DNA of 64,000 nucleotides, taken from NCBI GenBank assembly GCA_019639175.1, contig JAHBSK010000011.1, positions 41,001-105,000 of the forward strand. The letters are read 5' to 3'. Positions within the stretch are counted from its first letter, which is position 1. Each line of letters opens with the position of its first letter. The stretch is from Acidobacteriota bacterium. Its GTDB lineage: Bacteria; Acidobacteriota; Blastocatellia; Pyrinomonadales; Pyrinomonadaceae. The translations under genes were made by a program, and so were the position numbers. The notes beneath the pieces were generated by a model that made no database searches, was not told the origin of the DNA, and saw nothing but the letters and a program-made list of their open reading frames with translations. Positions 23,857-32,036 of the stretch are shown piece after piece.

Positions 23857-24546
23857 ATGGCAAGTACCAATCTGGAAATGTTGAGAATGGCTGCTGTCAG
23901 ATTGACGCCGGTTCTTGATGAACTGGTGTTCGTGGGCGGCAGCACAGTGGAATTGTTTATCACCGACGAAGCCTCTTTGGGCATTCGTGAAACAAAGGAT
24001 GTTGACGTCATCGTCGAGGCTTTTACGTATGCCGAATATATGGAATTTGGGGAGCGTCTAAAGAAAATAGGATTTTCTGAGGACACAAGTGATGATGCGC
24101 CGCTCTGCCGTTGGGTGAATGATTCCACCGTGCTGGATGTGATGCCATTGGATGAAAAGGTATTGGGGTTTACGAATCGTTGGTATAAAAAGGCGATTCA
24201 AAATGTTCTGGAAGTTCATCTGGCCGAACATCTTCCTATAAAGATCCCTAAACCGGAATATTTTCTTGTAACGAAGATAGAGGCCTTTAACACCCGAGGA
24301 AAAGGCGACTATTATGCGAGCCATGACCTTGAGGACATTATTGCCGTAATAGATGGCCGTGCGGAAATGATCGACGATGTAAAAAGCGGTGATGAGGAAG
24401 TTGCCAGGGCTGTGACGGCTTTCTTCAAGGCTTGTCTCAGTGATGACCGATTTTTGAATGCTTTACCGGGACTTTTAACCTCTGTATCTTCTGATTCGGG
24501 CAGATTGGAGGTCGTCTTGACCCGGCTAAGGGAACTTGCAGGGTGA
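23857..24546 (+). CDS. Nucleotidyltransferase (AbiEii/MNT-like), putative toxin
   Basis: A 229-residue protein with the pol-beta nucleotidyltransferase signature: GGST (27-30) in LVFVGGSTVEL, then TKDVDVIVE with the metal-binding Asp48 and Asp50. HDLEDIIAVIDGR is the conserved region of the AbiEii/DUF6036-like group. It lies 7 bp after the winged-helix gene. The start at 23857 (MASTNLEML) is preferred to TTG at 23836 because of spacing and lack of overlap. Family members modify tRNA or other targets by adding nucleotides; target unknown here. Confidence 0.75.
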   Translation: MASTNLEMLRMAAVRLTPVLDELVFVGGSTVELFITDEASLGIRETKDVDVIVEAFTYAEYMEFGERLKKIGFSEDTSDDAPLCRWVNDSTVLDVMPLDEKVLGFTNRWYKKAIQNVLEVHLAEHLPIKIPKPEYFLVTKIEAFNTRGKGDYYASHDLEDIIAVIDGRAEMIDDVKSGDEEVARAVTAFFKACLSDDRFLNALPGLLTSVSSDSGRLEVVLTRLRELAG

Positions 24547-24660
24547 TAGTAAAAGGCAAGAGTCATTCGCAATATAAATTGCCCTAACGGATGCCAGGCT
24601 TGCCGTCTTCGTGCTACAATTTGCTTTTATTTATTCACATCAACTTAGGAGAAAACCGCA

Positions 24661-25545
24661 TTGGCAGTTTTAGTAGATAAGAACACGCGTTTGATCGTTC
24701 AGGGCATTACCGGAAAAGAAGGGACGTTTCACACCCTGCAAATGGTCGATTACGGCACGAACGTGGTCGGCGGCGTCACGCCGGGCAAGGGCGGCACGAC
24801 ACACGAAGGCATTCCGGTATTTAATACCGTTGCTGAGGCAGTAAAGGAAACAGGTGCGAACGCATCTGTCATCTATGTCCCGCCGCCGTTCGCGGCCGAC
24901 GCCATAATGGAAGCCGCGGACGCAGGCATTCCGTTGGTGGTCTGCATCACCGAGGGAATTCCCATTGCCGATATGGTAAAGGCGAAGGAGTATCTTTCGA
25001 CGCGTTCCACGCGGCTTATCGGGCCGAATTGTCCCGGCATCATCTCGCCCGGCAAATGCAAGATCGGCATCATGCCCGGCCATATTCATAAAGAAGGCCG
25101 CATCGGGGTCGTTTCCCGCTCAGGCACGCTGACATACGAAGCGGTCGGCCAATTGACGGCTCTGGGTTTGGGCCAATCAACGGCTATCGGCATCGGCGGC
25201 GACCCGATAATCGGCACCACGCACACCGACGCTCTTGCTCTGTTTCAGGCCGACGACGAAACCGACGCCATCATCATGATCGGCGAGATCGGCGGAACCG
25301 CCGAAGAAGAGGCCGCCGCATACGCAAAAGAACACGTCACAAAACCCATAGTTGCATTCATCGCAGGCCAGACCGCACCTCCGGGACGCCGCATGGGCCA
25401 CGCCGGTGCGATCATCTCAGGCGGCAAGGGAACCGCAGACGAAAAGATGAAAGCTCTTGAGGCGGCAGGCATCCGCGTGGTCAAATCGCCAGCTGACATC
25501 GGAGCTGCTGTTGTTGAGGTTCTGGGATCGAAGGCTGCTGCGTAA
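24661..25545 (+). CDS. sucD: Succinate-CoA ligase subunit alpha
   Basis: The alpha subunit of succinyl-CoA synthetase, 294 residues, which carries the phosphorylated His. It starts TTG at 24661 with TAGGAG 9 nt before; [20 protein letters not shown] is the family N-terminus with the CoA-binding fold. GTMIGPNCPG-type region reads [12 protein letters not shown] and the active His lies in [14 protein letters not shown] (His ~246). The partner beta subunit gene (sucC), usually upstream, is not in this window, so this sucD is separated from it. Confidence 0.95.
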   Translation: MAVLVDKNTRLIVQGITGKEGTFHTLQMVDYGTNVVGGVTPGKGGTTHEGIPVFNTVAEAVKETGANASVIYVPPPFAADAIMEAADAGIPLVVCITEGIPIADMVKAKEYLSTRSTRLIGPNCPGIISPGKCKIGIMPGHIHKEGRIGVVSRSGTLTYEAVGQLTALGLGQSTAIGIGGDPIIGTTHTDALALFQADDETDAIIMIGEIGGTAEEEAAAYAKEHVTKPIVAFIAGQTAPPGRRMGHAGAIISGGKGTADEKMKALEAAGIRVVKSPADIGAAVVEVLGSKAAA

Positions 25546-25546
25546 G

Positions 25547-25641
25547 ATGAAATGGGACTTATAGGACTGATGTGACCTATTGCCGGGACAGACGGTTTGA
25601 CAGAAAATAACATTGGTCTCATCAGTCCTATTCGTCTCATC
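25547..25641. repeat. Short-repeat array with perfect 12 bp inverted arms
   Basis: ATAGGACTGATG at 25561-25572 is the exact inverse of CATCAGTCCTAT at 25620-25631, with further matching GATGA/TCATC outside and GGGACTT/GTCTCAT-like units. The 47 bp between holds no gene. The unit (roughly GGACTNATA) differs from the arrays elsewhere in the window but has the same build. Confidence 0.6.
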
Positions 25642-25688
25642 AACCTCACCACTCTCAGATTTGCACGAGCCATTAAACGCCTATATTC

Positions 25689-25707
25689 TGTAGATAGATA
25701 ATCTACA
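25689..25707 (+). promoter_or_regulatory. Hairpin or operator just upstream of ndk
   Basis: TGTAGAT (25689-25695) and ATCTACA (25701-25707) are perfect 7 bp arms around AGATA, ending 11 nt before the ndk ATG. It could be an operator or a 5'-UTR hairpin. No Shine-Dalgarno is visible. Confidence 0.35.
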
Positions 25708-25718
25708 AACATATACAT

Positions 25719-26135
25719 ATGAGTACATTAACATTTGGAATCATCAAGCCCGATGCTGTTCGGGCGGGGAATCAGGGAAAGATCGTTGACCGCATTTTGG
25801 CGGCGGGTTTTAACATTCGCGGGATGAAGCTGATCCATCAGACGCGCAAGCAGGCAGAAGGATTTTATGCGGTTCATGCGGAAAGGCCGTTCTTTGGCGA
25901 ACTGACGGAATTTATGTCCAGCGGGCCGTGTGTCGTGCTGGCGTTGGAAAAAGAAAATGCTGTTCCGGCATGGCGTGAACTGATGGGCGCGACAAACCCT
26001 GCGGAAGCAGCCGAAGGAACATTGCGCAAGGAATTTGCCGCATCAATAGGCGAAAATGCCGTTCACGGTTCTGATTCCGAAGAGAATGCGGCTATTGAGA
26101 TCGCTTATTTCTTTAGCAAACTTGAATTAGTTTAG
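25719..26135 (+). CDS. ndk: Nucleoside-diphosphate kinase
   Basis: Transfers the gamma-phosphate from ATP to nucleoside diphosphates through a phospho-His. 138 residues, the family length. [11 protein letters not shown] at the start, [20 protein letters not shown] in the middle, and the active site [21 protein letters not shown] with His116 (NAVHGSDS). The gene follows sucD after 173 bp that contains an inverted-repeat array. Confidence 0.96.
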   Translation: MSTLTFGIIKPDAVRAGNQGKIVDRILAAGFNIRGMKLIHQTRKQAEGFYAVHAERPFFGELTEFMSSGPCVVLALEKENAVPAWRELMGATNPAEAAEGTLRKEFAASIGENAVHGSDSEENAAIEIAYFFSKLELV

Positions 26136-26241
26136 GTCTAAGAGTATAAAGGTTCAATGCTGTTCTTGCGCCCGTGTAGGAGCTTTTCGCGGTGCGTTGC
26201 TTGAACCTTTTTCCCAAACTTTTCAGGACCGAACATAAATT

Positions 26242-27249
26242 ATGAAACGTTGCCCGACCTGCGATAAGACCTTTGAAGATAATCTGCGGTTTTGCCAATC
26301 ATGCGGTTCGCCGCTGGCCGATGCGGTAGAGGAACTGGATCCGTACAAAACGATGGTGGCGCGTCCTGAGGACATCGCCGCTGCGATCCCGCCTCTTCCC
26401 GAAGCAGAACCGCCCAAACCCGCTGATGACGTTCTGGAACTGCCGACGGATTTTGACGCGAACAAAACGCAGATCGTCTCCGAATCGGAACTGCGCGCCG
26501 AGTTTGCCAAACAGGACCAACAGGTTGTTGACGTTCCGCCGCCGGAGCCGCCGAAGTTCATAGAACCGACGCCTCCGCCTCCGCCGGTCGCGTCAGCCGC
26601 GCCGCCAAAAGCTCCCGAGGAGCCAAAGGCACCGGAGCCGACACCGTCATCGCCGTTCGCAAACGACCTGACGGGCGATCCTTTCCTTCATACGACGCCG
26701 CCGATACCGTCGCCGTTCGAAAAATCTCCGTCGCCGACACCGGAACCGGCAGGGCAGCGAACCGTTGAACCCGCCGCACCGCCGGCGGAAATGCCCAGCC
26801 CGTTCGGCAATGCATCGTCAAAACCGGAAAAGACAGCGGAAAGTTTGGCAAGTGAACCGCTCGGAGAAGCGGGCGGAAAGATCGAACAGGCCGAATGGAC
26901 CCCGCCGCCGGTGCCGGATGCAAGCCGGCAGAATCAGGAGATCGGCCAGAATACGCCGCTTCAGCCGCCTGCGGCTGGCGGACAAAGCAAGACACTCGCC
27001 ATCGTTTCTCTTATCCTTGGCATTCTTGGTTTCACGCTCTGCTGCGGAACGGTATTGCCGAGTTTGATCGCGATCATCACCGGTTTCATGGCTCGCGGCA
27101 AGGCCTCAAAAGACCCGGCAAATTATGGCGGTTCCGGACTTGCTCTTGTCGGCATATTGACGGGCCTTCTCGGATTGCTGCTCAGCGTTGCTTATCTGGT
27201 ATGGGTGTTCTTATTTGGCGGAATGCAGATGCTGATGCAGGGAATGTGA
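26242..27249 (+). CDS. Zinc-ribbon protein with disordered Pro-rich middle and DUF4190 membrane domain
   Basis: A 335-residue protein. Residues 1-25 form a double-Cys zinc ribbon (CPTCDKTFEDNLRFCQSCGS). Residues about 30-245 are a Pro/Glu/Ala-rich linker. Residues about 248-330 are a DUF4190 domain with two membrane helices (LAIVSLILGILGFTLCCGTV; GLALVGILTGLLGLLLSVAY). The layout (zinc ribbon, linker, DUF4190) is common in bacteria; the role is unknown. It lies between ndk and nuoI, on the same strand. Confidence 0.75.
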   Translation: MKRCPTCDKTFEDNLRFCQSCGSPLADAVEELDPYKTMVARPEDIAAAIPPLPEAEPPKPADDVLELPTDFDANKTQIVSESELRAEFAKQDQQVVDVPPPEPPKFIEPTPPPPPVASAAPPKAPEEPKAPEPTPSSPFANDLTGDPFLHTTPPIPSPFEKSPSPTPEPAGQRTVEPAAPPAEMPSPFGNASSKPEKTAESLASEPLGEAGGKIEQAEWTPPPVPDASRQNQEIGQNTPLQPPAAGGQSKTLAIVSLILGILGFTLCCGTVLPSLIAIITGFMARGKASKDPANYGGSGLALVGILTGLLGLLLSVAYLVWVFLFGGMQMLMQGM

Positions 27250-27278
27250 TCTCAGAGAGATCGGGAAGTAGTTAAAAA

Positions 27279-27800
27279 ATGTCTTTGATATCAAACGTTA
27301 TTCAGTCAACGGCGGCCATTGTTAAGGGAATGAAGCGGACCATTTCCGAGATACCTCGGGAAAAGTGGACCGTTCAATATCCTGATGAACCGGTCACGGT
27401 CCAGCCGCGCTATCGCGGACAGCATCTGCTGCACGTTGATGAGGCCGGCAAGGAAAAATGCGTCGCCTGCTATCTCTGTGCGGCGGCGTGTCCTTCGGAC
27501 TGCATTTACATCGAGGCCGAAGAAGATCCGCGTCCCTATGCCGAACGCATAGGCCGCGACGAACGCTATGCAAAGGTCTATAACATAGATTACGGCCGCT
27601 GCATTTTTTGCGGTTTCTGTGTCGAAGCGTGTCCGAAAGACGCCATCACGCACGGTTATAATTTCGAGATATCGGTATATAACCGTGCCGACCTGTTAAA
27701 GACCAAGGACGATCTTTTGATAACAAAGCAGGTACAGTCCAAAAACTACCGCGTCGCTCTGTCAACCGAGGATGTTGATTCGGAATTCAAGGTCGTGTAA
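27279..27800 (+). CDS. nuoI: NADH-quinone oxidoreductase subunit I
   Basis: The electron-carrying subunit I of respiratory complex I, 173 residues. Two 4Fe-4S motifs: CVACYLCAAACPSDC and CIFCGFCVEACPKDA, which pass electrons toward quinone. The N-terminus (SLISNVIQSTAAIVKGMKRT) is the usual membrane-associated helix. It lacks the other nuo genes beside it; the next gene is the four-helix-bundle unit, so nuoI stands as an isolated gene in this window. Confidence 0.93.
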   Translation: MSLISNVIQSTAAIVKGMKRTISEIPREKWTVQYPDEPVTVQPRYRGQHLLHVDEAGKEKCVACYLCAAACPSDCIYIEAEEDPRPYAERIGRDERYAKVYNIDYGRCIFCGFCVEACPKDAITHGYNFEISVYNRADLLKTKDDLLITKQVQSKNYRVALSTEDVDSEFKVV

Positions 27801-27802
27801 GT

Positions 27803-27873
27803 GTCGGTAGGCGGTTAGCAGTTGGCAGTTGGCAGTTTGCGGTAGGCAGTTTGTTGTTGGCAGTCGGTAGGCG
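27803..27873. repeat. Left inverted short-repeat array of the four-helix-bundle unit
   Basis: Degenerate 7 nt units of GTTGGCA/GTAGGCA type: TCGGTAGGCGGTTAGCA, GTTGGCAGTTGGCAGTTTGC, GGTAGGCAG, GTTGGCAGTCGGTAGGCG. Read on the other strand these are TGCCAAC units, matching the array at 28286-28368. It starts 3 nt after the nuoI stop. Confidence 0.75.
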
Positions 27874-27889
27874 TTGTTATGAGGGATTC

Positions 27890-28282
27890 ATGTCCGGACA
27901 TAGGAATTTAAGGGTCTATCAGATCTCTTATGAACTTGCAATGGAGATATTTCGCCTGACGAGGACGTTTCCGCCTGATGAGCGATATTCCTTAACAGAT
28001 CAGATACGACGTTCTTCACGTTCTGTCCCAGCCAATATTGCTGAGGGCTATCGCAAGCGTCAATATCCCAAGATGTTCGTGAATAAAATGTCTGATGCGG
28101 ACGGCGAATGTACTGAAACGCAGACATGGCTTGATTTTGCATGTGACTGTGGCTACATCTCGCGAGAGATCCATTCATCGCTTTCCGACCGTTATGACTC
28201 GGTGGGATCAATGCTTGGGAAGATGATCAAGGAGCCTGAGAAGTTTATGCCGCGCGGTAATGTGGATGGTATAGGTCGATGA
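27890..28282 (+). CDS. Four-helix-bundle (S23/IVP-like) protein
   Basis: A 130-residue helical protein of the TIGR02436/S23 family, related to proteins encoded in intervening sequences of 23S rRNA genes. It starts MSGHRNLRVYQISYELAMEI (residues 1-20; GAGGGATTC lies just upstream), then LTDQIRRSSRSVPANIAEGY (about 38-57), the family signature. Structural studies show a pentamer of four-helix bundles; biological role unknown. The gene is bracketed by arrays of inverted short repeats at 27803-27873 and 28286-28368, and the overlap of its TGA with an ATG makes a downstream frame start inside the right array. Different codon use from neighbours is not obvious. Confidence 0.85.
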   Translation: MSGHRNLRVYQISYELAMEIFRLTRTFPPDERYSLTDQIRRSSRSVPANIAEGYRKRQYPKMFVNKMSDADGECTETQTWLDFACDCGYISREIHSSLSDRYDSVGSMLGKMIKEPEKFMPRGNVDGIGR

Positions 28283-28285
28283 CAA

Positions 28286-28368
28286 ACAACCGAAACCTGC
28301 CAACAGCCAACAGCCAACAGCCAACAGCCAACCGCCAACCGCCAACTGCCAACTGTCTTCCGCCAACC
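28286..28368. repeat. Right inverted short-repeat array of the four-helix-bundle unit
   Basis: Successive units GCCAACA, GCCAACA, GCCAACA, GCCAACC, GCCAACC, GCCAACT, GCCAACT with a 7 nt period, starting 3 nt after the TGA of the four-helix-bundle gene. The array is the inverse of the left one. It runs into the possible 5' region of the next gene. Confidence 0.8.
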
Positions 28369-28389
28369 CAAAAAGGCCGACAATATGAG

Positions 28390-28953
28390 ATGCGTGCGCA
28401 GGGTCTGCGCGAATTTGCGGGCCTGCGGAGCGATCATCAGCCGCTTGATCCGTTCAAGCTGGCTTCGTATGCACGGCTTCTTGTGGTTTCGTTCGATCAG
28501 GTCACGGGGCTGAGTCCCGAGGCACGCGACCATCTGCTTGGCGACGGTAAGGATCTGTGGTCGGGCGGCGCCGCGTCAAAAAGGCTTCCTGACGGGTCAA
28601 AACTCATCATATTGAATCCGCAGCACAGTCCGGCCAGGCACAAGGCCACGCTGATGGAAGAGATAAGCCATGTTTTTCTTGGGCATCAGCCAAGCCGGCT
28701 TCAGATAGAAAAAAAGACGCGTGACGGCAGAACCATCGCCCGCGATTATAACGCTGAGATCGAAGAAGAAGCTTACTCCACCGGAGCCGCCGCCCTCGTT
28801 CCATATACGGCGTTGGAGCGGATGGTGAGATCGGGCCGGACGGTTCCGGAAATTGCCCGTCATTACGGTGTCAGCCGTGCTTTGGTCGAATACCGCATCA
28901 AGGTTTCCAGGCTGTGGGAACTTTACAAGAACAATATTTTCAGCAAACCTTAG
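28390..28953 (+). CDS. IrrE/ImmA-like protein with altered zinc motif
   Basis: A 187-residue protein resembling the ImmA/IrrE peptidase family, which normally uses HExxH. Here the helix reads LMEEISHVFLGH, so the first His is replaced by Glu while the second His and the GH remain; zinc binding may be altered. The rest fits: LDPFKLASYARLLV, IARDYNAEIEEEAYSTGAAA, VPEIARHYGVSRALVEYRI (a helix-turn-helix tail). Frame is open back to 28279 but that N-terminus is encoded by the repeat array; ATG 28390 is preferred. Sits 3 bp before the GAF/SpoIIE gene. Confidence 0.75.
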   Translation: MRAQGLREFAGLRSDHQPLDPFKLASYARLLVVSFDQVTGLSPEARDHLLGDGKDLWSGGAASKRLPDGSKLIILNPQHSPARHKATLMEEISHVFLGHQPSRLQIEKKTRDGRTIARDYNAEIEEEAYSTGAAALVPYTALERMVRSGRTVPEIARHYGVSRALVEYRIKVSRLWELYKNNIFSKP

Positions 28954-28956
28954 GAA

Positions 28957-30246
28957 ATGGAGCAGGTTCAGCCACCCACAACACGGCATGACGAGAAGCT
29001 TTCCACCGTGGACAAGCTGCGGATGCTTCTCGACATCACAAAGACGATCAGCCGGTCCAACAATGTCGATCAGGTGCTTAATCTGGTCATGGACACGCTC
29101 TCGACCCTTTTGCCTTATGATGCGGCGGGCATCTATCTGATCGAGGAAAATAAAGAGGGAAATGATCCGTATATCTTCAAATCAAAGGTAATACGCGGTT
29201 ATGACATCAGTTTTGAGCTGATAGAACCGCGGCTGCGAATGGGTGAAGGCCTGATCGGTTATGCAGCGCAGACGGGCCAGCCTGTCATTGTGGCGGATGT
29301 AAAGAAAGACAAACGCTATTATGAGGCGAGAGGCCTGACAAGGTCAGAAATGGTCGTGCCGATAATCTCGAACGAACACGTTATCGGTGCATTTGACCTT
29401 GAAAGCAACGAACTCGACGCGTATGACGAGGACGACCTTTCGGTATTGCAGCTTTTGGCTTCGCACGTTGCCATCATTATCGAAAAAGATGAACTGCAGG
29501 AACAGGCGATAGAAAAGAAACGCATCGAGGCGCAGCTTGAGATCGCCCGTCAGGTCCAGCTTGAACTGCTTCCGGATGACGATCCGGTAGTTACCAATTT
29601 TGACATCAGCGCTTATGTTTTTCCGACCGAAGAGGTGTCCGGTGATTATTACGATTGGGTAAAGATATTTGAGGATCAGATAGGCGTAGTTGTCGCGGAT
29701 GCGGTCGGGAAGGGAATTCCTGCCGCCCTGTTGATGTCGTTTTTGCGGGCTTCGCTGAGGGCGGGCATCCAAACCGGCTACGCGCCGCACATTGCCTTGT
29801 CCAAGGTCAACGACCTTTTGTGGGATTCGACCGAGGACCATCAGTTCATCACCTGCATTTACGGCAGCCTGGACGGACGCAACCGCACCTTTGTTTACTC
29901 AAACGCCGGACACAACCCGCCGATGTTGATAAATGCCGAGGGAACCTACCGCTATGTGGAATACGGTGATATGCCTTTGGGAATGTTTCACGAAACCCGG
30001 TATCACCAGCATTTTATAAGGTTTGACCGCGGCCAGACGATGATCCTCTACACTGACGGAATAACCGAGGCGGCCAATGAGGACGGCGAAGAATACGGCA
30101 AGGAACGTTTCGCGGCGAGTGTTCTGGATTGCATCGACCTGCCCGCGAAAAAAATGATCGATCATATCAGAAAAGGCGTCGCCGATTTCACCGGCCGCAA
30201 ATTCCTCGATGACGACGGCACGCTTTTCATAGTCAAGGCCACATAA
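28957..30246 (+). CDS. GAF-domain PP2C/SpoIIE-type serine phosphatase
   Basis: A 429-residue signalling phosphatase. GAF domain (about 22-180: LLDITKTISRSNNVDQVLNL, RMGEGLIGYAAQTGQPVIVA), short coiled linker (EIARQVQLELLPDDDPVV), then the SpoIIE/RsbU catalytic domain (about 218-425) with metal-binding VSGDYYDW, VADAVGKGIPAALLMSFLR, and ILYTDGITEAAN. Such enzymes dephosphorylate STAS proteins in partner-switching systems; a STAS protein is encoded at 51-329 but 29 kb away. It starts 3 bp after the IrrE-like gene, so the two may be one unit. Confidence 0.88.
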   Translation: MEQVQPPTTRHDEKLSTVDKLRMLLDITKTISRSNNVDQVLNLVMDTLSTLLPYDAAGIYLIEENKEGNDPYIFKSKVIRGYDISFELIEPRLRMGEGLIGYAAQTGQPVIVADVKKDKRYYEARGLTRSEMVVPIISNEHVIGAFDLESNELDAYDEDDLSVLQLLASHVAIIIEKDELQEQAIEKKRIEAQLEIARQVQLELLPDDDPVVTNFDISAYVFPTEEVSGDYYDWVKIFEDQIGVVVADAVGKGIPAALLMSFLRASLRAGIQTGYAPHIALSKVNDLLWDSTEDHQFITCIYGSLDGRNRTFVYSNAGHNPPMLINAEGTYRYVEYGDMPLGMFHETRYHQHFIRFDRGQTMILYTDGITEAANEDGEEYGKERFAASVLDCIDLPAKKMIDHIRKGVADFTGRKFLDDDGTLFIVKAT

Positions 30247-30322
30247 CAAACAGCAAAAAAAAACGAAAGACCGCCATTGCGTTGAAACCTTCCGAGCTTT
30301 TTCAGTTGGATGTCTTTTTTAT

Positions 30323-30580
30323 TTAGTGGGCAAGCAATGAATTATGCATCGAATCGCCGCCGGGAACGACCGGTGTGCGGTAATCGCCGTAGTTCAGCTT
30401 GTCGTTCTTTGTGGAAAATGCGTAGATGTCAAAGCCGTAGGCGTCGAGAGAATCGGTAAGCTGATCGACCCTTTCCATATACAATCTTTGTGAAAAGCCC
30501 AGTTCGCTGCGTATCTCCAACAGGCGGTCTATAACTTCAAGCGGTGCGAAACACAGTGCCGGATCTTTAAAGGTCGCCAT
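30323..30580 (-). CDS. Small hypothetical protein
   Basis: An 85-residue soluble protein (MATFKDPALCFAPLEVIDRL, then RLYMERVDQLTDSLDAYGFD, VVPGGDSMHNSLLAH). GGAG sits 6 nt before the ATG at 30580, which was preferred over the ATG at 30622. I do not recognise a family. It is convergent with the SpoIIE phosphatase gene. Confidence 0.5.
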   Translation of the reverse strand: MATFKDPALCFAPLEVIDRLLEIRSELGFSQRLYMERVDQLTDSLDAYGFDIYAFSTKNDKLNYGDYRTPVVPGGDSMHNSLLAH

Positions 30581-30795
30581 AGAATTCTCCATTTTCGCGA
30601 AAAGGCCAGGCCTTTTCATCACGACTTTGATTACGATAACCGGCCAAAGGTTGTTCGATTATTTTTGTCTGCAACGCAGGCCGGGGACACCGTCATCATA
30701 GAGACAATGCGAAAAAGGTTGTTTTTGAGGGGAAAGAGGTTTATAGTTAAGGTGTCTCTTCCCGTTCAGTGCAGGTTTTTTCAAGGAGTGAAAAT

Positions 30796-31974
30796 ATGAC
30801 CAGGCGTTTAATTTTATTTGGAATAGCAAGCCTGTTTTTGACTGCCTTTGCGTCGGTGTCGTTTGCCCAAAATGACGCGATCAGGTCGGCGATCGGCGAT
30901 AAATATGTCATTTCGGCGAAGGCCGGCGGCGTCAACTACGTGGAAGGGACTGTCACCGTATTGAGAAATGACGGCACAAGCGGCGTTCTGGTAAAGGGCG
31001 ACCGCGTTGAGGTCGGTGACAAGGTCACGACCGGAGCCGGCGGACGCGCCGAGATATTGCTCAATCCCGGTTCTTATCTGAGAATGACGGGCAATTCCGG
31101 TTTTCATTTCAAGTCAACGTCGCTTGATGACCTGCGGGTCAGCATTGACGGCGGCAGCGCGATCATGGAAGTTTTTGCGAGCGACGATTTTGTCGTCGAG
31201 GTCGAGACCGTGTCGGGTGATTTCTCGCTTGTCAGGTCAGGAGTTTACCGCGTTGACATCGAGAACGAAAAAGGCAGCCTGAGCGTTATCAAAGGCCGTG
31301 CAGAGGTCGCAAATGCCGAGAACACCGTCGTGAAAAAAGGACGTGAGGCCATCATCTCGGAAGACGAAGACGTCACCGTTGCAAAATTTGACAGCAAGGA
31401 CAAGGACGAATTGGACGCATGGAGCAAGGCCCGGTCAAAGGAGCTTGCCAAAATGACCGCTTCGCTCAAGCCAAAGACATTTCGCGATTCGCTCCTGACA
31501 TCGTTCGATATGCGCGGCTGGAACATGTACGATTCCTTTGGCCTGTGGGTCTATAACCCGTACACCGGTTTCTACTGCTTCCTGCCTTTTGGCAGCGGCT
31601 GGGCGTCGCCATACGGATACTGGTACAGATATGACATCTGGTCATATCGCCTGCCGCCGCGTACATATTATCCGCCGTACAGGCCGACAACACCGCCGAC
31701 CGGAACACCGAACACACCCGGAACTTCGGGTCGGACCAGGGCAGAGGCTCCGTCAAAACCGGCCCGCCCGGCAAGCCCCACGTCTCAGCGGACATCGTCG
31801 CCGATGGCTCGTCCCCAGCGTTCGACACCGCCTTTTGCGAGAATGCCCAGCTCTTCATCGTCCAGGAGTACGATGGATTCGTCTCCGGCTCCTATGCGGA
31901 GCGCTCCGGTTTATATACCCGCGCCGGCTCCTTCCACTTCACGCGGAGACACCGCAAAACCGTCGCGTCCATAG
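30796..31974 (+). CDS. FecR-domain secreted protein
   Basis: A 392-residue exported protein. AAGGAG (30783-30788) precedes the ATG at 30796; the signal peptide is MTRRLILFGIASLFLTAFAS followed by VSFAQ. A FecR-type beta domain (about 35-180: LRNDGTSGVLVKGDRVEVGD, SYLRMTGNSGFHF, VETVSGDFSLVRSGVYRVDI, VKKGREAIISE) is followed by an aromatic patch (YNPYTGFYCFLPFGSGW) and a Pro/Ser/Thr-rich tail. No sigma-factor gene is next to it, so classical TonB-linked sigma regulation is not indicated. It ends at a bidirectional terminator. Confidence 0.78.
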   Translation: MTRRLILFGIASLFLTAFASVSFAQNDAIRSAIGDKYVISAKAGGVNYVEGTVTVLRNDGTSGVLVKGDRVEVGDKVTTGAGGRAEILLNPGSYLRMTGNSGFHFKSTSLDDLRVSIDGGSAIMEVFASDDFVVEVETVSGDFSLVRSGVYRVDIENEKGSLSVIKGRAEVANAENTVVKKGREAIISEDEDVTVAKFDSKDKDELDAWSKARSKELAKMTASLKPKTFRDSLLTSFDMRGWNMYDSFGLWVYNPYTGFYCFLPFGSGWASPYGYWYRYDIWSYRLPPRTYYPPYRPTTPPTGTPNTPGTSGRTRAEAPSKPARPASPTSQRTSSPMARPQRSTPPFARMPSSSSSRSTMDSSPAPMRSAPVYIPAPAPSTSRGDTAKPSRP

Positions 31975-32001
31975 GGCAAACGGTATAAGGTAAAAACTAA
32001 G

Positions 32002-32036
32002 CGGCCTGCCGGCATATCTCCGGCGGCCGTTCTTAT
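32002..32036. terminator. Bidirectional terminator between convergent genes
   Basis: CGGCC-T-GCCGG (32002-32012) pairs with CCGGCGGCCG (32020-32029) around CATATCT, followed by TTCTTATTT. It serves the FecR gene and lies at the end of the opposing CPBP gene. Confidence 0.65.

Noticed and set aside
27803..28368. Possible CRISPR array
   Set aside because: Units are only 7 nt, degenerate and contiguous without spacers of constant length, and no cas gene is present.
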